From the NCBI GenBank assembly GCA_014381795.1, contig JACNKY010000251.1:1-6038 (forward strand): a stretch of DNA of 6,038 nt, given 5' to 3'. Each line of letters begins with the position of its first letter. Within the stretch, counting starts at the first letter, position 1. The notes beneath the pieces were generated by a model. It had not been told where the DNA came from. It saw only the letters and a list, made by a program, of their open reading frames with translations, and ran no database searches. Positions 1 to 6,038 of this stretch are shown piece by piece. Position numbers and translations under genes: made by a program. This DNA comes from Pseudomonadota bacterium (GTDB lineage: Bacteria > SAR324 > NAC60-12).

Positions 1-582
1 AGTGAATACGGCTACGTTCAGCTTTCCACCGGAGACATGCTTCGGGCAGGCTGTAGTTCGGGATCTGTAATTGGTTTGGAGTTAAAAGCTGTGATGGATG
101 CTGGTAATCTGGTTTCTGACGAAATCGTGATTGGTATTGTTGAGGAACGCATCTTTCAAAATGACTGTGCCGCTGGTTATATGCTTGACGGTTTTCCGCG
201 AAACAAGGTGCAGGCAAAAAAACTTGAAGCTATGCTTGCCGGCCAAGATCAACAGATTGATATAGTTCTGCGTTTGCTGGTGGACGATGACATTGTGGTC
301 CGTAGGATTGCCGGTCGTCGTTTTCATGTAAAGAGTGGAAGAAGCTACCATGTTGAATTTAATCCTCCTCAAATTGCCGGTAAAGATGATCTCACCGGTG
401 AACCACTGACTCAGCGTGCGGATGATAATGAAGTGATTGTGCAGTCCCGACTTAACATCTACCGTGAGCAAACTGAGCCTTTAGTTAAGTATTATAAAGA
501 AAAAGGTATTCTTGTTTCAATAGAAGGCATAGGCACTCCTGATGAGATTTATGCCAAAATCAAGACCGCTCTAAATCAATAA
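1..582 (+). CDS. adk: Adenylate kinase, 5'-truncated by window edge
   Basis: This is adenylate kinase, the cytoplasmic enzyme that interconverts ATP + AMP and 2 ADP. The reading frame is open from base 1, so the start and about 21 residues lie upstream, judging by comparison with the E. coli enzyme; these include the P-loop. The 193 visible residues begin just before the NMP-binding motif STGDMLRA (visible residues 9-16). DGFPRN (63-68) matches the family DGFPR motif, with N where T is common. The long LID domain starts at GRRFH (105-109), continues through SGRSYHVEFNPP, and includes GKDDLTGEPL (127-136); it has no zinc-binding cysteines. The paired arginines R139 and R150 match the family's catalytic arginines in spacing. 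The C-terminus (YYKEKGILVSIEGIGTPDEI) is normal and the TAA stop is at 580-582. A methionine at base 37 is internal (the M of STGDM), not the start. Residues around 17-24 (GCSSGSVI) are less typical, but no catalytic residue that can be seen is missing. Confidence 0.96.
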   Translation, partial: SEYGYVQLSTGDMLRAGCSSGSVIGLELKAVMDAGNLVSDEIVIGIVEERIFQNDCAAGYMLDGFPRNKVQAKKLEAMLAGQDQQIDIVLRLLVDDDIVVRRIAGRRFHVKSGRSYHVEFNPPQIAGKDDLTGEPLTQRADDNEVIVQSRLNIYREQTEPLVKYYKEKGILVSIEGIGTPDEIYAKIKTALNQ

Positions 583-606
583 TCTTTCCAAATTCGCAAA
601 ATATTT

Positions 607-659
607 CTGTTATACAAGATCGAGAGATCCTGTTATGAAACTTCCCGCTTTGCTGTTAT
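607..659. repeat. Three CTGTTAT heptamers at 23-base spacing
   Basis: Exact copies of CTGTTAT start at 607, 630 and 653, so both intervals are exactly 23 bases. The spacers between them are unrelated. The third copy overlaps the -10 element candidate at 657-662 and the second touches the expected -35 region. This layout would suit a repressor or activator binding site (about two helical turns apart), but AT-rich DNA can produce such heptamers by chance and no binding protein is identified. Confidence 0.35.
614..633 (+). other. Small imperfect hairpin downstream of adk
   Basis: Arms ACAAGATC (614-621) and GATCCTGT (626-633) can form an 8-base-pair stem with one A-C mismatch around a GAGA loop, 31 bases after the adk stop. 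It lacks a following T-run, so it is not a normal intrinsic terminator. It could affect the 3' end of the adk transcript or be accidental. Confidence 0.25.
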
Positions 660-662
660 AAT
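634..662 (+). promoter_or_regulatory. Extended -10 promoter candidate
   Basis: TGTTATAAT at 654-662 is a perfect extended -10 (TGn followed by TATAAT at 657-662). The -35 region is poor: TATGAA at 634-639 with 17-base spacing, or TTATGA at 633-638 with 18. An extended -10 can work with a weak -35. Initiation would fall near 669, upstream of both the antitoxin relic and mnmG, so this is the best visible promoter for mnmG and the genes after it. It may originally have driven the antitoxin operon. Confidence 0.45.
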
Positions 663-726
663 GAATAATTGCTGAAATAAAATATGGTTAACTTTACTTT
701 AGACGAAGTCATTAAACTAAGTCTTT

Positions 727-730
727 AGGA
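727..730 (+). promoter_or_regulatory. Ribosome binding site of the antitoxin relic
   Basis: AGGA at 727-730 lies 9 bases before the ATG at 740. It supports that ATG as the original start of the antitoxin gene, although the coding frame is now interrupted. Confidence 0.45.
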
Positions 731-739
731 AATTTAAAA

Positions 740-919
740 ATGGAAACAGTCAACATTCATCAGGCAAAAACTCATCTCTCATAACTTTTAGGCAGGGTGG
801 TCGAAGGAGAAGAGATAATAATCGCGACAGCACTGAATCATTCAGCCACACTTGTTAACTCAGAAAAATTAAGCCAGTCATGGGACGGGCCGATTAAGAA
901 CTGGAATGTCAGAGAATAA
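740..919 (+). pseudogene. Broken Phd/YefM-family antitoxin gene
   Basis: Translation from ATG 740 gives METVNIHQAKTHLS, then a TAA stop (782-784), then in the same frame LLGRVVEGEEIIIATALN and further residues to a second TAA at 917-919. This closely follows the N-terminal DNA-binding and dimerisation domain of Phd/YefM-type antitoxins (TVNIHEAKTHLS.LL..V..GEEIIIA). The internal TAA sits where the family often has K or R, so one AAA-to-TAA change would explain it. The later part (HSATLVNSEKL, then GPIKNW) resembles the family's P.A.LV and G.I stretches only weakly. It ends near residue 59, whereas these proteins are usually about 75-90 residues, so the C-terminal toxin-binding part is missing. 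In intact systems a VapC, Doc or RelE-type toxin gene follows at once; here mnmG begins 16 bases later. I therefore read this as a decayed toxin-antitoxin remnant. Restart at an internal codon such as GTG 797 is possible but has no support. Confidence 0.8.
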
Positions 920-935
920 AAAAATTATCTAACAA

Positions 936-2828
936 ATGAAAGCTGAACCAAAAAAACATGACGTCCTTGTGATTGGCGGAGGACATGCCGGTTGTGAAGC
1001 AGCCTTGGCAGCAGCGAGGATGGGAGCAAAGACCCTGCTCGTTACTCAGTCACAAGATACGATTGCGCAAATGTCTTGTAATCCTGCAATTGGCGGAATC
1101 GGCAAGGGGCATCTGGTTAAGGAAATTGACGCGTTGGGCGGAGAAATGGGAAAGGTCGCCGATGCGACCGGAATCCAGTTCCGTGTGCTCAATGCTTCAC
1201 GTGGTGCAGCTACTCGCGGATCACGCTGTCAGTCAGATTTTATGGCGTATAAAACAGTCATGCGGCAGATTCTGGAGAGTCAGTCTGGACTCAAAATTGT
1301 TGAAGGCCAGGCAGAGGAATTATTATTTCAAGGCAATCAGGTGATTGGTCTCCGTACTGAGAATGAAGAGCATTTTGCGCAAACAGTTATTATTACCACA
1401 GGAACATTTCTCAATGGCCTGATTCACCGCGGAAAAGAACGTGTCGATGCCGGAAGAGTGGAGGAACCTGCTGCAAAAAAATTATCACTTTCACTGGCTA
1501 ATCAGTCTCTTAAACTGGGACGGATGAAAACTGGTACTCCCGCTCGGCTTGATAAACGCAGTATCGACTGGAGTCAGCTGGGTACACAGCCCGGCGACGA
1601 ACAGCCGAAAAAATTCTCTTTCTGGGATTCAGAGATTTTACTGCCGCAGGTGCACTGTCATATTGCCTACACAAATGAACGTACGCATCAGATAATCAAA
1701 AACAATCTTGCTAAGTCTGCTCTTTACGGTGGCGAAATAACAGGAATCGGTCCCAGATACTGTCCTTCAATTGAAGATAAAATAGTCAAGTTTGCAGATA
1801 AAAATAGGCACCAGGTTTTCATGGAGCCGATGGGTTATGCAGAAGATAGTTTGATGATTTATCCCAATGGACTGTCCACTAGTTTGCCGACCGATGTTCA
1901 GGTTGAATTTTTACGCAGCATCGAGGGTCTTGAAAAAGTTGAAATCATTGAACCTGGTTATGCAATCGAATACGATATGCTCGATCCAACCCAACTGAAA
2001 GCAACACTCGAATTAAAAGCGGTCAAAAACTTATATCTTGCAGGTCAAATAAACGGTACGACAGGTTATGAAGAAGCAGCTGCGCAGGGTTTGATGGCAG
2101 GAATAAACGCGGTTTTAAAAGTACGAAAAAAAGAACCCTTTATCTTGCAGAGAAATGAAGCATATATTGGTGTGATGATAGATGATTTGATTTCACGTGG
2201 AGTAATAGAACCATATCGGATGTTCACTTCAAGAGCAGAATACAGACTGCATTTGCGCGAAGACAATGCTGACTCACGCTTAAGTCAAAAAGGCTGGGAA
2301 CTTGGAATTCTGCCGGAAAAATGTTATCAGCAGTTTCAGCAGAAACAACTGCAAATTAATAAGCTGTCAGGATTGGTAAAAGCAAAAAGGATTACACCTA
2401 CTCCAGCAGTTCAGCAAGAATTGCAGCAGCTTGGAGAATCACCTCTCAAAACAGTGGCAAAGCTTGCTGATTTATTGAAACGTCCAAAACTAAATATTGA
2501 ACGTATACGTGACTGTGATTCCATCGGCGGTGAAATAGACTGGAACGAATATGCAGATGTAGTGCGGGAACAGGTGGAAATAACTATCAAGTATGCAGGT
2601 TATTTGTCAAGACAGGATCAGGAATTAAAACACATTAACCAACTCGACAGAATTGCTCTTCCGGAAGAACTACAATTATCCAAAATTCCAGGACTTTCAC
2701 GGGAAGTGCTTGAAATATTAGCTAAAACAAAACCTGACACCCTTGGGCAAGCCAACCGTATTGCTGGCATGACACCTGCGGCAATTACTATTTTGCGGGT
2801 CCTTTTACGTACCAGAAAAGCAGCTTAA
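936..2828 (+). CDS. mnmG: tRNA uridine-34 carboxymethylaminomethyl enzyme MnmG (GidA)
   Basis: MnmG is the FAD-binding subunit that, with the GTPase MnmE, installs the 5-carboxymethylaminomethyl or 5-aminomethyl group on the wobble uridine of certain tRNAs, using a methylene-folate carbon. The 630-residue product is the normal full length (E. coli about 629). Visible motifs in order: the Rossmann FAD loop [10 protein letters not shown] (14-23), [16 protein letters not shown] with C48, GTFLNG (156-161), KTGTPARL (198-205), family signature [11 protein letters not shown] (272-282) with the conserved catalytic-type cysteine C276, and the second signature [17 protein letters not shown] (369-385). 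The C-terminal helical region has the expected [15 protein letters not shown] and [15 protein letters not shown]; this part contacts MnmE and tRNA in the family. The ATG at 936 is the only suitable start, placing the FAD loop about 13 residues in. No good ribosome binding site precedes it; AGAGAA at 911-916 is too far away. The stop is 11 bases before the next gene, suggesting joint transcription. Confidence 0.98.
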   Translation: MKAEPKKHDVLVIGGGHAGCEAALAAARMGAKTLLVTQSQDTIAQMSCNPAIGGIGKGHLVKEIDALGGEMGKVADATGIQFRVLNASRGAATRGSRCQSDFMAYKTVMRQILESQSGLKIVEGQAEELLFQGNQVIGLRTENEEHFAQTVIITTGTFLNGLIHRGKERVDAGRVEEPAAKKLSLSLANQSLKLGRMKTGTPARLDKRSIDWSQLGTQPGDEQPKKFSFWDSEILLPQVHCHIAYTNERTHQIIKNNLAKSALYGGEITGIGPRYCPSIEDKIVKFADKNRHQVFMEPMGYAEDSLMIYPNGLSTSLPTDVQVEFLRSIEGLEKVEIIEPGYAIEYDMLDPTQLKATLELKAVKNLYLAGQINGTTGYEEAAAQGLMAGINAVLKVRKKEPFILQRNEAYIGVMIDDLISRGVIEPYRMFTSRAEYRLHLREDNADSRLSQKGWELGILPEKCYQQFQQKQLQINKLSGLVKAKRITPTPAVQQELQQLGESPLKTVAKLADLLKRPKLNIERIRDCDSIGGEIDWNEYADVVREQVEITIKYAGYLSRQDQELKHINQLDRIALPEELQLSKIPGLSREVLEILAKTKPDTLGQANRIAGMTPAAITILRVLLRTRKAA

Positions 2829-2839
2829 TTCTCTGATCA

Positions 2840-3793
2840 ATGTCAAATTCCATCAGCGCTTCAACGTCACACCGTAACGGAGTTATCAGCGTTTTAGTCG
2901 CCCTGCCGTTTGTTAGTTTGACCGGTCTGTTTGGCAAATTCTTAACTCTTACTCCATTATTGATTGTACAGGGAAGGACTATTTTTGCCTTTGGAACACT
3001 GCTGATTGCTTTGTTCGTTATGCGTAAAAAAATATTTTTCCGGGATTATCGTGAATGGCTCTGGCTGATGCTCAGTGGAACTATTCTTGGAGTACACTGG
3101 ATTGCTTTTTATGAAGCAATTCAAGTTTCAACTGTAGCAATTGGATTACTATCATTTGCAAGTTACCCTTTATTCACGACTCTGCTGGAACCGCTTTTTT
3201 TCAAAGAAGTATTGAGGCGTAACAATCTGTTTGCGGCATTGGTTGTGATTTGCGGATTAGGGATGATGGCCACCTCATCAGAGGATCCGAGTACAATTAT
3301 TTCCGGTTCAGTTTTAAAGGGTTTGTTGTGGGGACTTGGAGCAGGATTTGGTTTTGCTGTACTTACTATGCTGAATCGCGTCCACGTGCGTAATCATTCA
3401 CCATTGTTGCTTACCTGCTGGCAAAATGGTTTTGCTGCGTTGGTACTTCTTCCGTGGTCTTTGTCTGAATCATGGATAATCAGCGGAAGAGACTGGGGAT
3501 TACTGTTCATTCTTGGTGTGATTTGTACAGTTGGAGGGCACACCTTGTTGATTAACGGCTTGCGCCACGTTCAGGCACAGGTTGCAAGTTTGCTGATTGC
3601 CGGTTTGGAACCGGTCTTTGCCATTGTGTTTGCACTATTTCTGCTGGGAGAAACTCCATCATTGCAAACTATGCTTGGTGGATTATTGATTGTCGGTACT
3701 ACGTTTTTAGCAACCAGCAAGGCTAACCTGAAAATAAATACAGTGACTGAATTTATAAAAAAATTATCAGAAAAAAATGAAAAAAGAAGCTGA
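2840..3793 (+). CDS. EamA/DMT-superfamily inner-membrane transporter
   Basis: This 317-residue hydrophobic protein belongs to the drug/metabolite transporter superfamily, EamA branch, whose members move small metabolites or amino acids across the inner membrane; the substrate cannot be told from sequence. About ten membrane helices can be traced in two homologous halves (roughly 15-143 and 157-292), as expected for two EamA domains. Each half carries the typical E-P helix: LLEPLFFKE (115-123) and GLEPVFAIVFALFLLGE (255-271). The loop after helix 2 (MRKKIFFRDYRE, 61-72) and that after helix 6 (NRVHVRN) are basic. The last 25 residues are charged and hydrophilic (KKLSEKNEKRS), a cytoplasmic tail. 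ATG 2840 is the first in-frame start after an in-frame TGA at 2834-2836; no clear ribosome binding site is seen, so coupling to mnmG translation is plausible. The 3' end overlaps the methyltransferase gene by 17 bases. Confidence 0.93.
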   Translation: MSNSISASTSHRNGVISVLVALPFVSLTGLFGKFLTLTPLLIVQGRTIFAFGTLLIALFVMRKKIFFRDYREWLWLMLSGTILGVHWIAFYEAIQVSTVAIGLLSFASYPLFTTLLEPLFFKEVLRRNNLFAALVVICGLGMMATSSEDPSTIISGSVLKGLLWGLGAGFGFAVLTMLNRVHVRNHSPLLLTCWQNGFAALVLLPWSLSESWIISGRDWGLLFILGVICTVGGHTLLINGLRHVQAQVASLLIAGLEPVFAIVFALFLLGETPSLQTMLGGLLIVGTTFLATSKANLKINTVTEFIKKLSEKNEKRS

Positions 3794-5336
3794 AAAAAAG
3801 AACGAAAGAGCTGTTTCTAATCCAAACTCAGTCAAAATCAATACTGCTGCTGCTAAAAAGCCCATTGGCGTAAGAAGAAAATCGACAAAACCGCTAGAAA
3901 CGGATGCAGCAGATTCAAAGTACAAAGGCGAAAGAGAGTCAAAGTTTTTAGGATCAAGAGATTCAAAGTACAAAGGAGGAAGAGATTCAACTTTTACTGG
4001 ATCAACAGCGTCAAAGTACAAAGGTGGAGAAGTTTCAACGTTCTCTGAGGAAGAAATACCGACAGAAAAATCTTTTACTCAACTTCCCTGGAAAAGACAG
4101 AGCAATGTTTGGAGTAAAACTGAAGATGAACACACTTTTGGTCCTCCACCTAAAACAAATAAATTTTTGAAACAGCGGAGATCTGCATCTCAAAAGCACA
4201 TGAGCAGTACATCTTTTGGTGAACAGGGAAAACTCATGCTTGAGGCACTGCGGATTCCGGAAAATGCTCGAAATTTATATGATGTCACTCATGGTTTTCA
4301 TCCTTACCCCGGGCGCTTTCATCCAGATTTACCGAAATTATTGCTCAAGCAGTTTCCTGCCGGCAGTAAAGTGTTTGATCCTTTTATGGGAGGAGGTACT
4401 GTTTTACTGGAAGGTTTATTGTGGCAGCATCAAGTACTGGGAAATGATCTAAGTCCTGTCGCTAATATGGTAGCGAAGGAACGCTGTCGCTTGATTTCAG
4501 AAAAAGATGCGGTCCGTGTCTGGCAGGCATTTGTGAATGTGAACGAACGCGTCAAGACCAGAAGTTTTGAAAAACGGAGCGTGCAGCGTTCTAATATTAA
4601 CTGGCTGAATAAATTTCACCCACCGTATCTGTTTGTTGAACTTTTACACTGGATTGATGGTATTGAAAATCTACGTAGTGCATATGAACGTGATACTTTA
4701 CGTGCGGTGTTTTCAAGTTTGATTGTTAAATTCTCCAATAAAATTTCAGAAACTTCTACATTCACCAAACCTCCTTCTTTTCCAAAAGGAGCAGTTGGAA
4801 AATGGATGGAGCGTAAAACCCAGGAATTGCTCAAAAATCAACTTGAACTGGCCAAAAAAATTCCTAAAACATCTCCTGCAACAATCTGGAACGAAAATAT
4901 TTCAACACTTGAAGGTCCAACAGAAAATTCGATCGACTGTACAATTACGAGTCCACCTTTCCCTGGAACTTATGATTATCTTGAACTGCATGAACTCCGG
5001 ATGAAGTGGCTTGATTTTCCTGCAGAACAAATGTTTACTGGTGAAATCACAACCCGTAATTATACTTCGAGACAGTGGAAACAGGTATTTCGAGAATTTA
5101 TGCTTAAATTACGTCGCTGGACTGCAGAAGAGGGAGTTTGTTATTTGCACTTAGGTGACTGGCTGGAAAGCGGTGAACGTGTCAGTGGTTTGGACTTTAC
5201 TCAAAAATATTCTGACAGTGTTGGCTGGAAAGTAATGGGAAGTGCTTCAGTTCAGCGTGAAATATTTGATGCTAATTTGCGTCAGGATTTTGGAGAATCA
5301 GGTAAGTGGGAACACCTGATTATGTTAAGCAAGTGA
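3777..5336 (+). CDS. SAM-dependent DNA methyltransferase (N4/N6 amino type) with repeat-bearing disordered N-terminus
   Basis: The product has 519 residues. Residues 1 to about 150 are lysine-, serine- and glutamate-rich, probably disordered, and include six octapeptide repeats (46-93). The catalytic part follows: HGFHPYPGRFHP (172-183), a block common just before motif I in amino-methyltransferases; motif I FDPFMGGGT (200-208), the SAM-binding loop; acidic GNDLSP (222-227), motif II-like; an intervening region (about 230-388) that may hold the target recognition domain; and motif IV TSPPF (391-395), followed by PGTYDYLELHELR. LHLGDW near residue 460 looks like a later core strand. The order motif I, long insert, motif IV suits the alpha-like arrangement of DNA N6-adenine/N4-cytosine methyltransferases; SPP(Y/F) leans toward N4-cytosine, but base and site are unknown. 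No restriction enzyme is adjacent, so it may be an orphan. The ATG at 3777 overlaps the transporter's end and lacks a clear ribosome binding site. ATG 4200 (residue 142), just before the catalytic domain, is an alternative start. An RNA target cannot be excluded. Confidence 0.87.
   Translation: MKKEAEKKNERAVSNPNSVKINTAAAKKPIGVRRKSTKPLETDAADSKYKGERESKFLGSRDSKYKGGRDSTFTGSTASKYKGGEVSTFSEEEIPTEKSFTQLPWKRQSNVWSKTEDEHTFGPPPKTNKFLKQRRSASQKHMSSTSFGEQGKLMLEALRIPENARNLYDVTHGFHPYPGRFHPDLPKLLLKQFPAGSKVFDPFMGGGTVLLEGLLWQHQVLGNDLSPVANMVAKERCRLISEKDAVRVWQAFVNVNERVKTRSFEKRSVQRSNINWLNKFHPPYLFVELLHWIDGIENLRSAYERDTLRAVFSSLIVKFSNKISETSTFTKPPSFPKGAVGKWMERKTQELLKNQLELAKKIPKTSPATIWNENISTLEGPTENSIDCTITSPPFPGTYDYLELHELRMKWLDFPAEQMFTGEITTRNYTSRQWKQVFREFMLKLRRWTAEEGVCYLHLGDWLESGERVSGLDFTQKYSDSVGWKVMGSASVQREIFDANLRQDFGESGKWEHLIMLSK
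3912..4055 (+). repeat. In-frame 24-base tandem repeat, six units
   Basis: Six consecutive 24-base units encode the octapeptides DSKYKGER, ESKFLGSR, DSKYKGGR, DSTFTGST, ASKYKGGE and VSTFSEEE, consensus xS(K/T)(Y/F)xGxx. Units 1, 3 and 5 are most alike: all share the 14-base TCAAAGTACAAAGG at 3915, 3963 and 4011, so there is also a 48-base higher-order period. Units 1 and 3 differ at 2 of 24 bases. Unit length is a multiple of three, so gain or loss of copies changes protein length but not frame. The last unit is the most diverged. Confidence 0.85.
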
Positions 5337-5344
5337 TGAAAATA

Positions 5345-6038
5345 TCAGTCTTCTTTTTTGCTCACTCCTTTGTCGGGATCAATCAGGAGTGTGCGTTTCT
5401 GACCTAAATTGATAACTTTAAGCACCAAATGACCCTCGTTGACATCATCAAAACCTTCTCCATCCATGAAGGCACGTATGGTGATAAGTCCCATAAATTC
5501 CGGGTCTGTTAAACTTGGCGGATCAAGACCAATTACTACTCGTGCGAATCCCTGTTCATTCAATAAAAAACGTTTAGGCAGGCGAATGTATTTGTAATCA
5601 CTTTCAAAGATGACCTTTCCGCTACGTTTGACTGACTTCCCACTGATGCTGTTCTGTAGTTGAACACTGAAATCCAGCTGCTTTGATTTACCGTTCCGAA
5701 AATCTAACTCATATTCAGGGCTTTTAAGAGAGAGTAAATTTGGTGTTTGTGCCACATTTTTAGTTAAATCTGTATTACGATCAAAATCAGTCAACCATTG
5801 ACCTGGATTCAAGATTGCTTTGGAAGAAATGGTACTGACCTCTACCTGACCTTCAGTCAATGAAACAGTAGCTTTATTATTATTCTCAGAGATACGGACG
5901 GAAGTACCTTTGATTCCTATAATAGCAGTAGGTGTTCGGATTCTTGTACGTTGAAGACCTTTCACAAAACGTCCTCGCAGAGAGCCGTTTTTAAGTGTCA
6001 GCTGAAATTTAAAAGTGCGCTTATTTGTGGATTGTTCT
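5345..6038 (-). CDS. FecR-domain protein, N-terminus beyond right window edge
   Basis: On the minus strand the frame is open from the right edge to a TGA at 5345-5347, giving 230 visible residues. The GTG at 5965 is internal, because the frame continues upstream as LTLKNGSLRGRF, which belongs to the same domain. Visible residues about 12-83 match the C-terminal half of a FecR domain: LKNGSLRG, then RTRIRTPTAIIGIKGTSVRI (30-49), the family's hallmark T-P-x-A-x-x-G-x-x-G-T stretch, then VSLTEGQVEV (58-67) and LNPGQW (76-81). FecR domains occur in periplasmic parts of iron-siderophore sigma regulators and also in exported beta-rich proteins of other roles. The remaining roughly 130 residues (about 100-230) look beta-rich, contain no membrane helix, and are not a family I recognise; they end in a charged tail KKED. 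No sigma factor or TonB receptor is in view, so signalling in iron uptake is not established. It converges on the methyltransferase gene with 8 bases between stops. Confidence 0.85.
   Translation of the reverse strand, partial: EQSTNKRTFKFQLTLKNGSLRGRFVKGLQRTRIRTPTAIIGIKGTSVRISENNNKATVSLTEGQVEVSTISSKAILNPGQWLTDFDRNTDLTKNVAQTPNLLSLKSPEYELDFRNGKSKQLDFSVQLQNSISGKSVKRSGKVIFESDYKYIRLPKRFLLNEQGFARVVIGLDPPSLTDPEFMGLITIRAFMDGEGFDDVNEGHLVLKVINLGQKRTLLIDPDKGVSKKED
5363..5391 (+). terminator. Weak terminator-like hairpin after the methyltransferase gene
   Basis: CACTCCT (5363-5369) and AGGAGTG (5385-5391) are perfect 7-base inverted repeats; TTG and CAA just inside can add three pairs with a two-base bulge. 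On the plus strand the hairpin is followed by TGCGTTTCT, only moderately T-rich. It lies inside the 3' coding end of the opposing FecR gene, which fits the lack of space between the two stops, but its function is uncertain. Confidence 0.25.

Noticed and set aside
82..471. Minus-strand open frame of 129 codons opposite adk
   Set aside because: It lies entirely antisense to well-conserved adenylate kinase sequence, and its product has no recognisable motif.
684..728. Tiny frame MVNFTLDEVIKLSL upstream of the antitoxin relic, possible leader peptide
   Set aside because: Only 14 codons, no ribosome binding site, and no attenuator-like hairpins after it.
973..1344. Plus-strand open frame of 123 codons inside mnmG
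   Set aside because: It is an out-of-frame shadow of the conserved FAD-binding region of MnmG, with a composition unlike a real protein.
3767..4021. Minus-strand frame with repeats of the type LYFES..P opposite the methyltransferase N-terminus
   Set aside because: The repeat is just the reverse of the 24-base tandem units; the sense frame continues into a recognisable catalytic domain, whereas this one leads nowhere.
3912..4055. CRISPR-like array
   Set aside because: The units are contiguous, in-frame coding repeats without unique spacers, so they are a protein-coding minisatellite.
5345..5965. Start of the FecR-domain gene at GTG 5965
   Set aside because: The frame stays open to the window edge and the upstream codons (LTLKNGSLRGRF) belong to the same FecR domain, so GTG 5965 is an internal valine codon.

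Overview
The window looks like chromosomal DNA from a moderately AT-rich, Gram-negative-type bacterium. It carries a housekeeping adenylate kinase and the tRNA-modification gene mnmG, then an EamA-type membrane transporter, a DNA methyltransferase, and an opposing FecR-domain protein. The long-LID adenylate kinase, full-length MnmG and FecR-domain protein fit a proteobacterium or a related lineage. The sequence alone does not fix the taxon.

Layout: (1) 1-582, adk, with its 5' end outside the window. (2) 583-935, a 353-base stretch with no intact gene. It holds three evenly spaced CTGTTAT heptamers, a good extended -10 promoter candidate, and a decayed Phd/YefM-type antitoxin gene (740-919) with a stop at codon 15, a missing C-terminus and no toxin gene beside it. 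(3) 936-2828, mnmG, complete. (4) 2840-3793, a ten-helix EamA/DMT-family transporter. (5) 3777-5336, a SAM-dependent DNA methyltransferase with an unusual disordered, repeat-bearing N-terminus; its start overlaps the transporter's end by 17 bases. (6) 5345-6038, on the minus strand, the C-terminal part of a FecR-domain protein that runs off the right edge and converges on the methyltransferase with only 8 bases between the stop codons.

mnmG, the transporter gene and the methyltransferase gene are same-strand, closely spaced or overlapping, so they could be one transcription unit starting at the promoter candidate near 657. There is no obvious functional link between them. No restriction endonuclease, sigma factor or TonB receptor is visible for the methyltransferase or the FecR protein.

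The points most worth a second look are the in-frame 24-base tandem repeat encoding six octapeptides in the methyltransferase N-terminus, the orphan methyltransferase itself (DPFMGGGT first, TSPPF about 190 residues later), the broken antitoxin relic, and the 23-base-spaced heptamers over the promoter candidate. I did not find a convincing new multi-gene system here.
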